A stretch of 64,000 nucleotides of DNA from Mytilus trossulus (lineage: Eukaryota > Mollusca > Bivalvia > Mytilida > Mytilidae), in assembly GCF_036588685.1 (NCBI RefSeq), contig NC_086386.1, forward strand, positions 3,336,710-3,400,709, written 5' to 3'. Below, one piece after another: positions 1 through 13,600 of the stretch. Numbering within the stretch: position 1 is the stretch's first letter; every line of letters starts with the position of its first letter. A program made the position numbers and the translations under genes. Below the pieces are notes generated by a model. That model ran no database searches. It saw only the letters and a program-made list of their open reading frames with translations, and was not told the origin of the DNA.

Positions 1-1023
1 TGTTATGTTATGTTAAGTTCATGACTTTGGTATGCGTGTATATAATTTATTATTCAGTAGATTTAAAATTCTCACTTCTCTACCCGAAACCGAAATAATA
101 GCACCCAGGCAGAAGAAAAGACTAGAGATGTATGCAATCATGATTGCTGGTAGCTGGTACTCTATATGCTGGTTCGGTTTGAACGTGTACTTTAATGATG
201 CTCAGAATTGTAAACATATTTTACATGATTTTATATTTAATTTCATCAAGCAATAAAAACAAAATCTGATAACAAATACAATATACATATTATACCTATT
301 ATAGTCACGAGGATTTCAATGCCGTATATAACATATAAACAAACAACAATCCATCCTAAGACCCATGTACAATTTGGCAAGTGTTGTGGCGTGTCATATA
401 AAAAAAAATCATGCTACTCTACTTCAAGATGACATTTTACTTTTTCATTTTAACAATTTATAACTTCAACAATTGAATTGTCCTGCTAAATAAAGCATAT
501 AGACTAATGGATATGTGTCTCTTCTACAAATGCATGTATGTAGGCATATTTTTTTTTAAAAATGCAGCTCAAAATTCTTCAAATTAAACATTCTATCAAA
601 ATTTAAAAGATTTGTTATTATTTCCGAAAATTTGATCATTTAATAAATAACCTATATCATGTACATATATACAAATAAATATTCAAAAATAATTAATAGC
701 GTATTTGCATCACCTTATTCTTTATATTAAATATTGATACATGAATTAACAATATACATCTGTTTGTGTTTTATATACATAGCACCATAAACATAGCTAA
801 AATATACATCTTTGTCTAATATCACATACATCAAAAATATACATGTACAATGGTTTATAAATCTTTTTAAAGCACTATCCAAAAAACATGCGATTTAAAC
901 AGAAAACATGTCATAAAATAGTCTGTATGAGTATTGATACTTAGGACGAAATAGCGAAACAAAGTCATCAAAAATACATATAGATGTTCGCACAGGAAGC
1001 TCTTGTTCCGTATTGCTTTGACA
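1..1023. other. 3' flank / probable 3' UTR of the giant protein gene
   Basis: AT-rich sequence beyond the stop codon. I see no convincing exon in it. Part is expected to be 3' UTR, but no single poly(A) signal stands out. Confidence 0.4.
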
Positions 1024-1646
1024 TCAGTATAAGAACGGGTTTTCCGGAAGTAAAGTTTTGTTCCGTTTTGTTTTAACTGTGATGTCCTCTTTATCCCCTT
1101 CCCCACCCGTAGCTTCCATAAGTTCATTAAACAAATCAAGTGTATCCTGACTGGATAACGTGACCTCCATTGGTTTACGTTTTGTGTAATGGCTATATCT
1201 TTTATTGTTTGCATACCCTTCGTCATCAACTCGATCCATCACGCGATCATACAGCACGCGCCTTTGTTCGTCTGCGTAGAAATCAATTTCGACAACCCGC
1301 GTGACAATTGCTTGATTTTTCCGCCAAACGTGGAACTCGTAATCGATTGGTGTAAGTCTCTCTGCTGTCACTATAACTGTGATGATAGCTTTCCCATCTC
1401 TCATTTCCAAGTCTACGTTTTCAGTGACTGTGTCGTAATTGGAAGTCGTGATAAGTTTCGAGCTTGTGCCGTCTGCTTGCTGAAGTGGTGGATCTCCATA
1501 AATATCCTCGTGGTGGTGCTTGACGTCCAAGGATTGTCGAATGTCTTTGGCGTCCATTGTGGAGAGTCTGGCGAGCAGTAGATTGGTCAAGTTTTGTTTA
1601 GAACGCGGTGCCCTTCGTCTTTCACTATCACCAGCCTTTCGAGTAA
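1024..1646 (-). CDS. Last coding exon of the giant protein gene (C-terminal 206 aa)
   Basis: Minus-strand open frame from the acceptor at 1647-1648 to TGA at 1024. It starts with a basic stretch ([16 protein letters not shown]), then a more ordered part with alternating hydrophobic residues ([32 protein letters not shown]) that looks like beta strands, then a basic Tyr-rich segment, and ends in NPFLY. Codon use is like that of the giant exon. The open frame continues upstream past the acceptor, but the pyrimidine-rich tttatgttttgtag and the phase match favour splicing at 1646. It could be an exon of a separate gene, but nothing else on this strand offers a donor in the window. Confidence 0.7.
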
Positions 1647-4600
1647 CTACAAAACATAAATTAAACTTTGCATCAGTTTGGCTAGTTTGGTATTTAAGAA
1701 ACATTGGAAAGACAGTAGCCGATGTATTTTTTTAGAATGAAAAGATACCTATACGTGGCTAATAATTCCATTAAAAATAATATTGAGTTTTTTAAAAACG
1801 CATATCATAATGACCGTGCTAATAAGACGACTGTTGGGAGGATTACACACGTTTTAAAACATGTTATTGGGGTTTCTTTTTTGCATTTCAACACGGTTTT
1901 TAATCCAATGAATAATGAACTGCACTGTACGAGAAAAAGATATGAAATATTAGTAATGGAAAACTTACTCTTCCGTCAATTTAGTACCCTCTTTCCCCCT
2001 TCGATATAAAATTCTTCAAATGTCATGTATGTATAGTCGATTTGTCGATATAATAATGAACCGTTTGTTGGTTTCTTAGTAAGATGTCTTCCTGCGAACT
2101 TTCACATCGGCTAATCGTGTCAATTTAGTACAAACCATGCTCCCTTCCTGAATGTCCAGTGATGTATGTTTAGGAGGGGGGGTCAACGAATCAAATGGAT
2201 CATTTCTTCTCATTGTCGGATTTTTGAATTTCTTGACATTAGTAATGAACATCAGGATATACGCAAATTTCATAAGAGATATAGTAACGGATAATATAAT
2301 TTAAATTTAGACAGTAACAAGTTATCCGTATAAGGCATAGCAAGGACTAATGAAGTAAGTAATAAGTTATCCGTATAAGGCATAGCAAGGACTAAGAAAG
2401 TAAGTAATAAGTTATTAGCAAACAAGTTTTTTTAAATTTTCGATTGTACCTAATAATGAGGTATAAAACAGAAAAACTGACAATGTGTGTGGAATTAATT
2501 TGGTATCTTTTGTTTTAATATTGTGTGTTAAAGCTAAAAGATACAAAAAAGTAAAACCAATAGTAGTCAAATGAAACAATTACCTACAGACTTAATTCAA
2601 TCTGTTCAGATTTGAATGCGTGCCCTATAACCCTCTTTCGTTTCATCAATATAAACTTCCGCTATTTAGACTTATGTTTGACCTTATGTAATTTAAAAGT
2701 TTGAGATTTACGATTTTCAATTCAGTTCATGAATGTAGTCTTAGATCCTGGCTGTTTAAGTATTTAAAATTTTAACCTTTATTGTCACTCAAACAAATAA
2801 ATAAATTTTATTTTATGGAGACACTGACCTATTTGTGTCTTGTCACTTGAATTTACTACGTACTTATGTCAACATTTTTTTGTCTATCTGAATGCATAAA
2901 GTTACGAAAACCTAAATAATAATTTTATATTTTTATATTTTGTTACATATCATGCATGATTAAAGTCTTGCAAGTATTAATAATTATATTCTGCATCAAA
3001 AAACCCTATACATGTTATATAACGACACATAATAATTATAACGGTTTTCGTCATAGTTAGTAGAGTTAGACTTCCGTTATGTAAGTCTATGCTTGAACTC
3101 TCGCCCCTTCTTTAAGTGTGTCTAGATTTTATTTTTATCTCTCAACCCCAATACAGGTATATGCGCTTAAACCCCATGTCCCCTTTTTATGTCTTTATGC
3201 TTGAAGACCTCATACCCTATTAATGTATGTTTATATACTTGTTCCCGGGTTCCCCTATATTCATGTATACATGTACCTATATGCTTGAACCCTTGGTCCC
3301 CTCACTTGTTTAAAACATGAACGAACTATTAGCCACTGGACGTGCCAGAGGACGGGGAAGTAATCGTTTTCAAGACATTTTTCGGCCTCAAACGATTCGT
3401 ACAGATCTTCATAAGATAACTTTTTAAGACGTAAAAGATCCATAAAACAATTCTTCCATATGCTTTAGAGGATGTGCATCAAGTATTGGGCAGAGTTTTA
3501 TTGTTTATGTGCTTATACATCTAACTATCATGGGACAGTGCTATAACAAAAAATTGGCGAATCCAGAGCGGGAGGGGGGTTACCAGGGGTTGAACACCCT
3601 TTTTTGCCGATCAATACATTTGCATAGGGACATACAGTTGGACCCCCCCCCCCTTTTTTTTTGTCCTGGGTTGAAAACCTCTCCTTTTTGAAATGGCTGG
3701 ATCCGCCCCTGCAGAAGCATTTTCCTTTTTAAAGTAAAATCTAACTTTAGATATAATTTTATAATATTAAATACTTGTTACATATAATCTGCATAAACCG
3801 TTGGAGGCGTAGAGGAATTATATTTTAAGATATGCTGCATTTAAATATTCAGGAATTTTGATATGAATATAAAAAAGATATGGAACAAACGTAAATGATA
3901 CAGACACCCAACAACGAAGCGTTACCAAGCATAGATAATATTTTAAATTGATAAAGAATGATCCGGTAGATTTAAAATAGTATGTGTGCATCAAATGCAT
4001 AGTATGCACTGTTTACATAAGGATTTTTATATAAAAAGTAGATTTAGGAAACAAGTAGGAGTAACTTCGTTTGACTACCCGAGTGTAAATAATAATATGT
4101 AGAATGTTCCACTCTATCAAATTATATCAAGGTAATCTTTTATCAATAGTGTGCACCTACACGCCCCCTTTCAAAACATGTATTCAAAGCATATACTAAT
4201 GTGAAATGATGTTTACAATTTTGTGCATTTTTAATTCATTATTTATAACTTGTGATTCATTTATTCATTTATAAAACGGTTTACATGAACATGTAGTAAA
4301 ATACAAAATTAGAATATTAACCGTTAAAGATATAACTGTTACGGTTTCCATAGTTTTCATAGGTTTTCATAGTTTGGCCCAATCTACAAATCACTTCTAC
4401 TCCTTTTGAACAATCTAGGTAAATTCTTTCGGAAATTTTCAAATGTAGGGCAATTTGAAGCTACTTTCAGTATTTGTAAAACGTAAAGCAGCCTGATTTT
4501 TACATTATATTGCATATTATTCAAAACCTTTTTTTTTTTTGTATTTTAGGGGAAATTACGGAAACGAATTCAGACGGAAGCAGAAACAACGTTACGAGTT

Positions 4601-7600
4601 TACGATGGAGTGATCAAATAAACAAAACAAAAAATAAAAAGCTCATAAGTCTTCACTTAACATTGGGTGTATGCAAATGTTCATCAGTTCTTAAATTGAT
4701 TCATTTCTAAAATTAATTAACACGAATGTTCAGCATTCTTTGGATCAGTCAGCATATCATTTACCTGTACATGTATACATGCGTATGTTTTAAGGTCACA
4801 CAATGCATTAATAACTGTCTATTAAAGACATTAGATCCCTAGGGGCTAAGGAGGGGAGATCAGATATTAATCCTTCTGTATCAAATACAATATGACTTTA
4901 AGATGATACACCACTGGCCAAGAGGCATACAACGACATACATCAAATACCTCAACGTTTTCAAGTACACAAGTAGAAATGTGGATGCAGGTGGAAAATTT
5001 TTCAACATAAGTCAATTTATATCAGCTAATATGTATATAAAAGAAGAAGATGTGGTATGATTTCAAATGAGACAACTATTCACAAAAGACCAAATGACAA
5101 AGAAATTAAAAACTATAGGTCATCGTCGAATTTCACCAATGAGCAAATTAATACCGCATAGTCAACTATAGAAGGTTCCGAAATAACAAATTAATACCGC
5201 ATAGTCAGCTAAGGAAGGTTCCGAAATAACAAATTTATACCGCGTAGTCAGCTATAGAAGGTTCCGAAATAACAAATTAATACCGCATAATCAGCTATAG
5301 AAGGTTCCGAAATAACAAATTGATACCGCATAGTCAGCTATAGAAGGTTCCGAAATAACAAATTAATACCGCATAATCAGCTATAGAAGGTTCCGAAATA
5401 ACAAATTGATACCGCGTAGTCAGCTATAGAAGGTTCCGAAATAACAAATGTAAAACAATTCAAAAAAGAAAACTAACGGCCTAATTATTGTAAAAAAAGT
5501 ATGAACGAAACACAAATAAGCATCACAGCAACAGACGACATCATCATGATTTTTTTCCTCCTTTATCTCTCTTCTTTCCTTAATAATGCAAATTGTAAGT
5601 TTTTAATAAAGACAACAATTCAGAGAGAAACATAAAAAGAGGAAGTTTTAAAAGTTTTAGGCAGTACAATAGAGAGTTAAACTGTCAGCACTATTTTAAA
5701 ACGTTAAGGGGATATAAATATAAGGAAGATATGGTATGATCTCCCATGAGGCCCTTCAGACAACAATGCGCAAAACACATACTGCATAGTAATCTATACG
5801 TATTTATGTATACCACAAAGAAGTGCATGGAATCCTAGTTTGGCTCTTTCACTTGTTTCCATTATTTAGAATTGTTAGTGGAGTAAATAGAATTAAGTAA
5901 ATGGTAAGCAGGTTTATAAAAAAAAATGTGTTTAAACATGGGGATGTATACAGTAAAAAAATGAATTTAATGAATATCATCTAAACAATTTTTTTCAAAA
6001 ACTAGTGTTTTCATGACCCATAGTTGATTTTCGTATTTTTAAATGCTTGTTTCAAAGCGTTTAAACCCGTTTTTTATGAGAAATACATGTCGGAATAACC
6101 CTTCTGTGGACTATTCCAATCAGTACACGTGAACTTCCTTTGATGCTGTGGTATTCGAACATATTAAGAACCACGTACCTTTATCTTTTTTATTTGTTTA
6201 TTGAGAGAAAACAAAGATAGAGCGACATTTTTTCAAATTGTTAAGTCTCACGTCAGAAATCAAATCTGTTCAATAGACAATTTATATCATAGCTAATTTG
6301 TAAAGTTAAATATTTAATGGTTATAACATTATTTTCCCAGTTCATTCCGACGCCTAACCCTTGTAAACTAGACAGTACACTCATATAAAAACCATTTATC
6401 ATCGTAACTCTGATAAAAAATGTAATATCTTCAGGGTGGGGTGTCACTTTATAAAATACATGTAGGATTTGATGTGTATTAAGGTGTTAACAATACATGT
6501 GTTTTATCTTACCGATCTACAGAACGAGTGAAATCGATCATTTATTATAACTTTGTATAGGTTATTGTTCATTAACTTACCATGAAAAGAATTACATATT
6601 AAAAGGTTTACACAAGCATAAAATTTGTAAAAGTAACCTTTTGACCCGTTTCTACAAAGTTGATGTATAAGTTACAAATTGTTTTAATTTACAGGTGTTC
6701 CTTTATAATTATAGCAATTAATAAGCATTGAAATTGAAAACTTAAACATTAATTCGTAGAAGTTTCTAAAATTAAAGTACACTTTTATAAACAATGAATC
6801 TCCCCCCCTTTTTTTCCTTTGAAATTTTACCTACGTAATGTGCTTTCTATCTTTTTATATGGTGCAGAATGCTGGAGAATAAAACAGAAAGACATTCAGA
6901 GACTTTCTTAATTTAAAATCAAATGTATGAGGCAATTTGTTAAATATATTGACCAGCAAAGATATCAAATAAACATGATAAAGAACTGTGCCAAAGAAAA
7001 GAACAAAAAGCTCTGACGACCACCATAAAACAACGGAGATTCAGATTGATAGGACACACCTTATATAAGAAATGGTCAGGATAACATCACTAAAAAAAGC
7101 TCTGAAATGGCCACCATCTGAAGGTCAAAGACACAGAGAAGACAAAAAGAAACGTGGGGAAGGACAATTGACAGTACTGTAATTTAAAAGCATAGGAAAG
7201 ACCTGGGATAACATAGGTAAGATTGCAAAGGAAAGACACAGTGGGAACACCTGATATCTGCCTTATATCCCAGTCAGCCTGCAGATGATTAGTATTCTAC
7301 TGAATGACTTGTATTTAGGATGAATAAGATTGGAAATCGAGTATATTTTGTTTTTGCAATATTTATTCGGATTAAGATTACATTGTTTTCTCGTACATTT
7401 GGCCTTACAAAAAAGGGAAAAGTTATTTGTTGTTACCAGGTGTAATTAATAGAACCTTTTATTAACTCAAAGTAATTTATAATTTACAGGACTGGACATA
7501 AGTAAATGTTGGTTTCTTTTACTTTTCAATCAGAAATTGATATTTTGAGTTGCAGATCACGAAAACCAAATTCAATGTTAATATGTATTTCATTTAATAG

Positions 7601-10600
7601 CAAGTCAGATACAGCCATTTGAATTAGAACACTTAAGTGTTTATGATTCCTTCTCACTTTTTAACAGATTCATTGTTGATAGCCTAACGTCCAGTGGCAA
7701 ATATTTAATGCATATTCAGGACGCCGATAAAGATATCTAAACAATCGAAACATAATTGCATTTTGTTAAAATATTGACCCACATGTCCATTTATGTCTCG
7801 ACAAAACAAAAAGTTTTTCTTTATTCACACAAATAACTATTAACTAGATTGTTTAGTATCTCCCAAAAGGTTTCGAAATATAAACAAAACAAAATATCGT
7901 TATATAAATATTTAACATATTTTAGGAGCATATACGTTTTAACATATTATACTAATTCGTGTGTACAACGTTTGTATTATATAAAGATTTGGATACAGTG
8001 AGTTTGGTTACGTAACTAATAGGGTGTTTACATTTAAAACTGCACTTTAAACTACAATATTACATTAAATAGGTAAATTTTAATGTTACAGACGAAGACA
8101 TCCGTTTGTTTAACCACAACTGACATTTTATTTAATTCAAAACATTTCTCAAGCCAAAACATCGGCTAAATTACAGTCAGAGATTGAGAACAAAACATTT
8201 TCAGTAAATTAATAAGACTATCAACCGAGCTATCAACACTAACATATTTTTTCTATCCTAACCAAGCGATCGTGAATTCATCTAAGTTCGAATTGTCTTG
8301 CCAGTACGTATATGTTTTTCCGTCCGCTGGATACCAAGTAATGTTAGAATAAAGTTCCTGTCGTATTTAAATAATTTTCAATTTTGAATTGTTTTATATG
8401 GAACGCCGTAACTGCCTTATGGTACTTCATTCTTTATCATGATGAGCTTTTTCTCTATTATGATGAGCTTTTTCTTTATTATGATGAGCTTTTTCTTTAT
8501 TATGATGAGCTTTTTCATTATTATGATGAGCTTTTTCATTATTATGATGAGCTTTTTCTTTATTATGATGAGCTTTTTCTTTATTATGATGAGCTTTTTC
8601 TTTATTATGATGAGCTTTTTCTCTATTATGATGAGCTTTTTCTTTATTATTATGAGCTTTTTCTTTATTATGATGAGCTTTTTCTCTATTATGATGAGGT
8701 TTTTCATTATGATAGTTTTTCTCTATTATGATGAGCTATTATAAGGGAATCATGGGAAATTAAGAGAATCATGGGAAATTTAGAGATTTAAGATCAAACT
8801 CCCCAAAAAATGGCAGAAACAAAAATGTTGAAAGTTTTTCGGAATGTTGGCTTGCTCTTTGTGCGGGAAATGTGTGATAAAGAAAAAATTAACACCAAAT
8901 TTTGTCAGCATGCTTTCAATACATGAACTGGAATATCTATGAGTTACCATTCTAGCGCATATGATGACACTGCGATGATTACATCAAGTATTTAAACATG
9001 AAACCTGTGAAAACTGATAGTTTGGATGGCCATTAAAATACCATGTCGACAAAAATTTAAAAGAATCGTTGTTGGATTGTGACTTAAAGATATCGGACAT
9101 TGGAAATCTCTTAAAACTCTCAGAGAGAACAATATATTGACGGATGGCTCATTTTGAACTACAGAAAAGAGATTTTTCTCATAGGCGGATCCAGGGGGGC
9201 CTGGGGAACCGCCCCCCCCCCCCCCCCATTTCGTTTGAAAAATTTGGTTGATCATATAGGGAATAAGTTACTTGAGCATGACTGGAGAGGCCCCCCCCCC
9301 CTTTAGGTCAGTCAGCGCCCCCCTTAGGAAAAGTTCTGGATCCGCCACTGTACCCAAGCGATAAAGACCGTTCGACTGCACAGACGTGTATACAACGTTA
9401 CGGCACCGAATCACTTATGACACATAGACACTAACCATAAATTAATAAGATGGAGATTCATTATACTGGGTGGTGTTGATGGGTTCAGTAGGCTTATTAT
9501 ATTTCTACATTGTTGTGACAACACGTACTGCTTAGCTTCCTCTCTGGAGTAGATTCAATAATTTATTAAAGTCTCACTACTTGCACTACATAAATATGCA
9601 CTTACATACAGAGTATATACACAATATAAAACAGACAATACACAAATATAAAATACAAGTACCATTCTTTGAAGAAATATGAGAGTCTGTAAAACAATAG
9701 AGTTTTTGTATAGGTCCTGTCAGCAGTGGTGAATCCAGAAATTTTCATATTAAAGTGGGTCCCACTGACTGCCTAAGAGGGGGGCCAGCTCCGGTCATGC
9801 CTCAGTGATTATCTATATAATCAACCAAATGTTTCTAAGAAAAAGGGGGCGGGTCCCCCTCTAAATCCGCCTCTTGTCAGATAAGGGACTACAAAATGTA
9901 TCTGTACCGGATTTTATATTGACGACACATGGTGACGGCAGTATGATTTCAGACCCAAGCACGCACAATCAGAGAATAGAGAGATTGTAGAGGGACGTTA
10001 ACGATTGTGTTTTCTGCTATTTCTACAACTTATTCTATCCTTAAGGAGACCAGGGAATTCCCGATCCACTTAATGAACTGCATCTGATAGCCCTGCACTA
10101 CATTTTCAGGGACGAAATTAACAGAAGACTTGATATTTGAACTCAAGCATGGGCAAGCCATAGACTGAGAACAACAAAGCATCTCCTGTCAATATTTGGA
10201 TCGCCGGTCAAATACAGAATCCTGTTGGTACACAACTCAGTGAACGATATTTAGTTTATTATGGATTGGAGTGAAACATTGATGCGACTAACCTTAAGGA
10301 CGATGACAGGCCAATTGATGAGCCCATGAACATTTCAATAAATGACAAACGAATAATGAAAGCAGATTTTAATAGTACAGGTACCAACTTCGGCATTGAT
10401 GACTTTGTGAATGGTGTCGAAATCTTTTCTGCACAAGCCCTATTTCAGTATTTTTTGGCGCACAATAATAATGTTATAAATGATCATTATCTACCGGTAT
10501 TTCTTGGCCTATTCCCCCCCCCCCCCCCCCAAGTTTTAGTCTTGTCTTTGTTATATTCATCATCATGTTGTATGATTACCAATTGGACAACTCTCCACAA

Positions 10601-13600
10601 GAGACCAAATGATACATAAAATTAACAAGTATAGGTCACCTTACGGTCTTCATTAATAAGCAAATCTAATACCGCATAGTCCGCTATAAAAGGCCCCGAA
10701 ATGACAATGTAAAACAACTCAGACGAGAAAACTAACGGCCTAAATTATGTACAAAAAATGAAAAGAAAAAAAAACAAATATGTAACACATAAACAAAGTT
10801 AACGACAACTGAATTACTGGCTCCTGATTTGGGACAGACACATACATACAGAATGTGGCGCTGTTAAACATTTAAGCGGGATCCCAAACCTCCCCTAACC
10901 TGGAACACTCACGGGTACAACATAAGAACGAACTATAAAAAAAACAGATGAAAAGGCTGAACTCATCAGATGGTTAAAAATACAAAAAGTACACATATAC
11001 AAGCGGACATGGTCGGATACTTGTACATCCTAACAACAAAAAGAAGAAAAAAAGGATAAATAAAGTCATGAATTTAAGACTAAATAATCAATCAGTACAC
11101 ATCAAACATCCAATGGATTTAGTGCAAAGACGTCAATAAAAAGTCAGAGAAAAACCTGACCTTGTGCTTTGCTAGGATACAGAATTCGACATATTGCAGA
11201 TCGATGAATGTGTATATGTATGTAAAAGAAAATAACCCTTTACCACCCTCATAAAACTAGTATTTAGTTTGCTTTAAATTTGACTGATAACAAAATCAAT
11301 ATCAGTATCAATGAAACAATATTCAAAGATCTAATTACAGGGCTGAATTGGTAATCTTTTAGAATGAGTTTATCTAAATGATTAATAAGTTTACCAGGAT
11401 CGTTTGAAAATTTCCTTGCGATAAACAACATTTCTGTAAAAAAAGTATGTGCTACATGTATCCCATTTGAAATAAGTTTTAAGGTACAACCTAACTTTAA
11501 AACCTAATCTTTATATCTATATATGGAAGAATTAGGCAAAGGTTTTAAGTATTTGTGGTAACGAAATCCATAACTTATGCATAGTCGTGAGAAGCATAGT
11601 TGGTGGCAGACGTGAGGAGCAGTGTCATCATATGCGCTAGAATGGTAACTCCTAGATATTCTAGTTCATGTTTGAAAGCGTGCTGACAATATTTGGTGTT
11701 ATTTTTTTCTTTATCACCCATTTCCCGCACACAGAGCAAGCCAACATTCTCAAGAACTTACAACGTTTCTGATTCTGTCAATTTTCTCTTAGTTTGATCT
11801 CTTAATTTCCCATGATTCCCTTATAATAGCTCATCATAATAGAGAAAAACTATCATAATGAAAAACCTCATCATAATAGAGAAAAAGCTCATCATAATAA
11901 AGAAAAAGCTCATAATAATAAAGAAAAAGCTCATCACAATAGAGAAAAAGCTCATCATAATAAAGAAAAAGCTCATCATAATAGAGAAAAAGCTCATCAT
12001 AATAGAGAAAAAGCTCATCATAATAAAGAAAAAGCTCATCATAATAGAGAAAAAGCTCATCATAATAATGAAAAAGCTCATCATAATAATGAAAAAGCTC
12101 ATAATAATAATGAAAAAGCTCATCATTATAGAGAAAAAGCTCATCATAATAAAGAAAAAGCTCATCTTGATAAAGAAAGAAGTACCATAAGGCAGTTACG
12201 GCGTTCCATAGTTTTACACTACATGACATATATATGTAAATGCTATTGACCTTCATATTTACTTAAACACATACAAGACATAGTTAGATAATGCGTATTT
12301 ATTTGTTTTTGTGAGTGTCATTAAATGCTATCAATCAATCAAGAAATTATTTCCCTCAGTACAGTGCTGTTGCGTTTGTTTAATATGAATGAATGAATAT
12401 TTTATTTGCGAAAGCATAAATAATATGCTATGGCAATACATAAACAGACAAAACAACAGATTGCAGAGAACAATTCATAATATAATAAAGGTACAATTAA
12501 TTTACAATACATGATCTAATATGTGTAATGTTGCCCTTCAATTTAATTTGGAATAAAGTATATTCTATTCTATTCTATTCTATACAAAATTTAATTCTTA
12601 TTTCATATTTTCTAGCGTTTCATGTTCAGATCGTTTAAATCGACATTAGTGATCGTGTGAACTGGGGATATTAAAAGCTTACAGAAGGGATAGAGAAGTT
12701 TGCATCAATTCTTTTCCAAGTGGCCAGCCTTTGTAAGTCGTATCAATAAACTCATCTTAACTTACGTAACCGTCAATTGACGAAGACACATGACCCCCAG
12801 GGTACTTCATGGTAATCCTTCAGTGTTATAAAATTAGATTTTATCTTTTCTTTACACATCTACTGAAGTTTAGTAACTTGCTAGAATTTGAAATATTCAC
12901 CACTAAATTAATGGGTTTTTTTTGTGTCTAAAATAACTCGAGAAATAATAAACACGCATGCCAGTTTACTTAGTGATTCCTTTTATCTGTCCACCTTATT
13001 TATTTTACCTTATTCATATTAAAGTTGATGTAACTTTTAAAGACAAATTTGACCTAAGACGTTACAATTATCCAGTTAAAAAACCATGGTTCAACTAAAG
13101 AAGTAATTGGAATTTTCTCTGAAGCATCGGATAATGCAAATATAGACATCATCAATATAATTTCATTGTTACGAAGTCACGCCCATTATTTTACATCTAA
13201 CTCATTGATACTGTAACGACATACTTCACAAACTTTTAGTAATTTTACGCTTAAATAAAATAAATATACTTGTTATTACTATGTACATATTTTATGACAG
13301 TTATACACTTTACAGTAAGGAAGATTAATAGAGCACATTAATTTACATGAAATAAGATGACAATCTTAGCATTCAATTTCTTTTCTGAATGGAATTAAGG
13401 TTGATGTTCGAGTTTAAGTATCAAAAGGAAGATTAAGTGTACTTGTGTGAACTTTATATATTGTCAATATCTAAAGTAATCTTTAATATTCCAACATTTA
13501 CCTTTCTCAGGAATTGCTACAATAATATCATTTAGACATTAACGATCATTAACTGATTAAAATAAGATTTCAAGGTATGACACTAGTTTTGCAATTTTCG

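Larger units (their letters stand above)
8393..12216. mobile_element. Foldback-type structure: inverted arms of about 585 bp around a 2.65 kb core
   Basis: Left arm 8393-8973 and right arm 11619-12216 are inverted copies. Both start outside with 'ggaacgccgtaactgcctta', pass through a 21-bp satellite, and end inside at 'gcgcatatgatgacactgc'. The core holds a decayed integrase-like transposase, two short interspersed elements and a mussel repeat. No clean target-site duplication was identified outside the arms. It could be a foldback transposon or an inverted local duplication. Confidence 0.75.

Noticed and set aside
8384-8744. Long open frames reading YYDELFL or MMSFFFI repeats on both strands
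   Set aside because: A 21-bp tandem repeat without stops keeps several frames open at once. There is no start context and the mirror array gives the same peptides; not genes.
11821-12256. Open frames of 110-140 codons on both strands
   Set aside because: The same satellite in inverted orientation; not coding.
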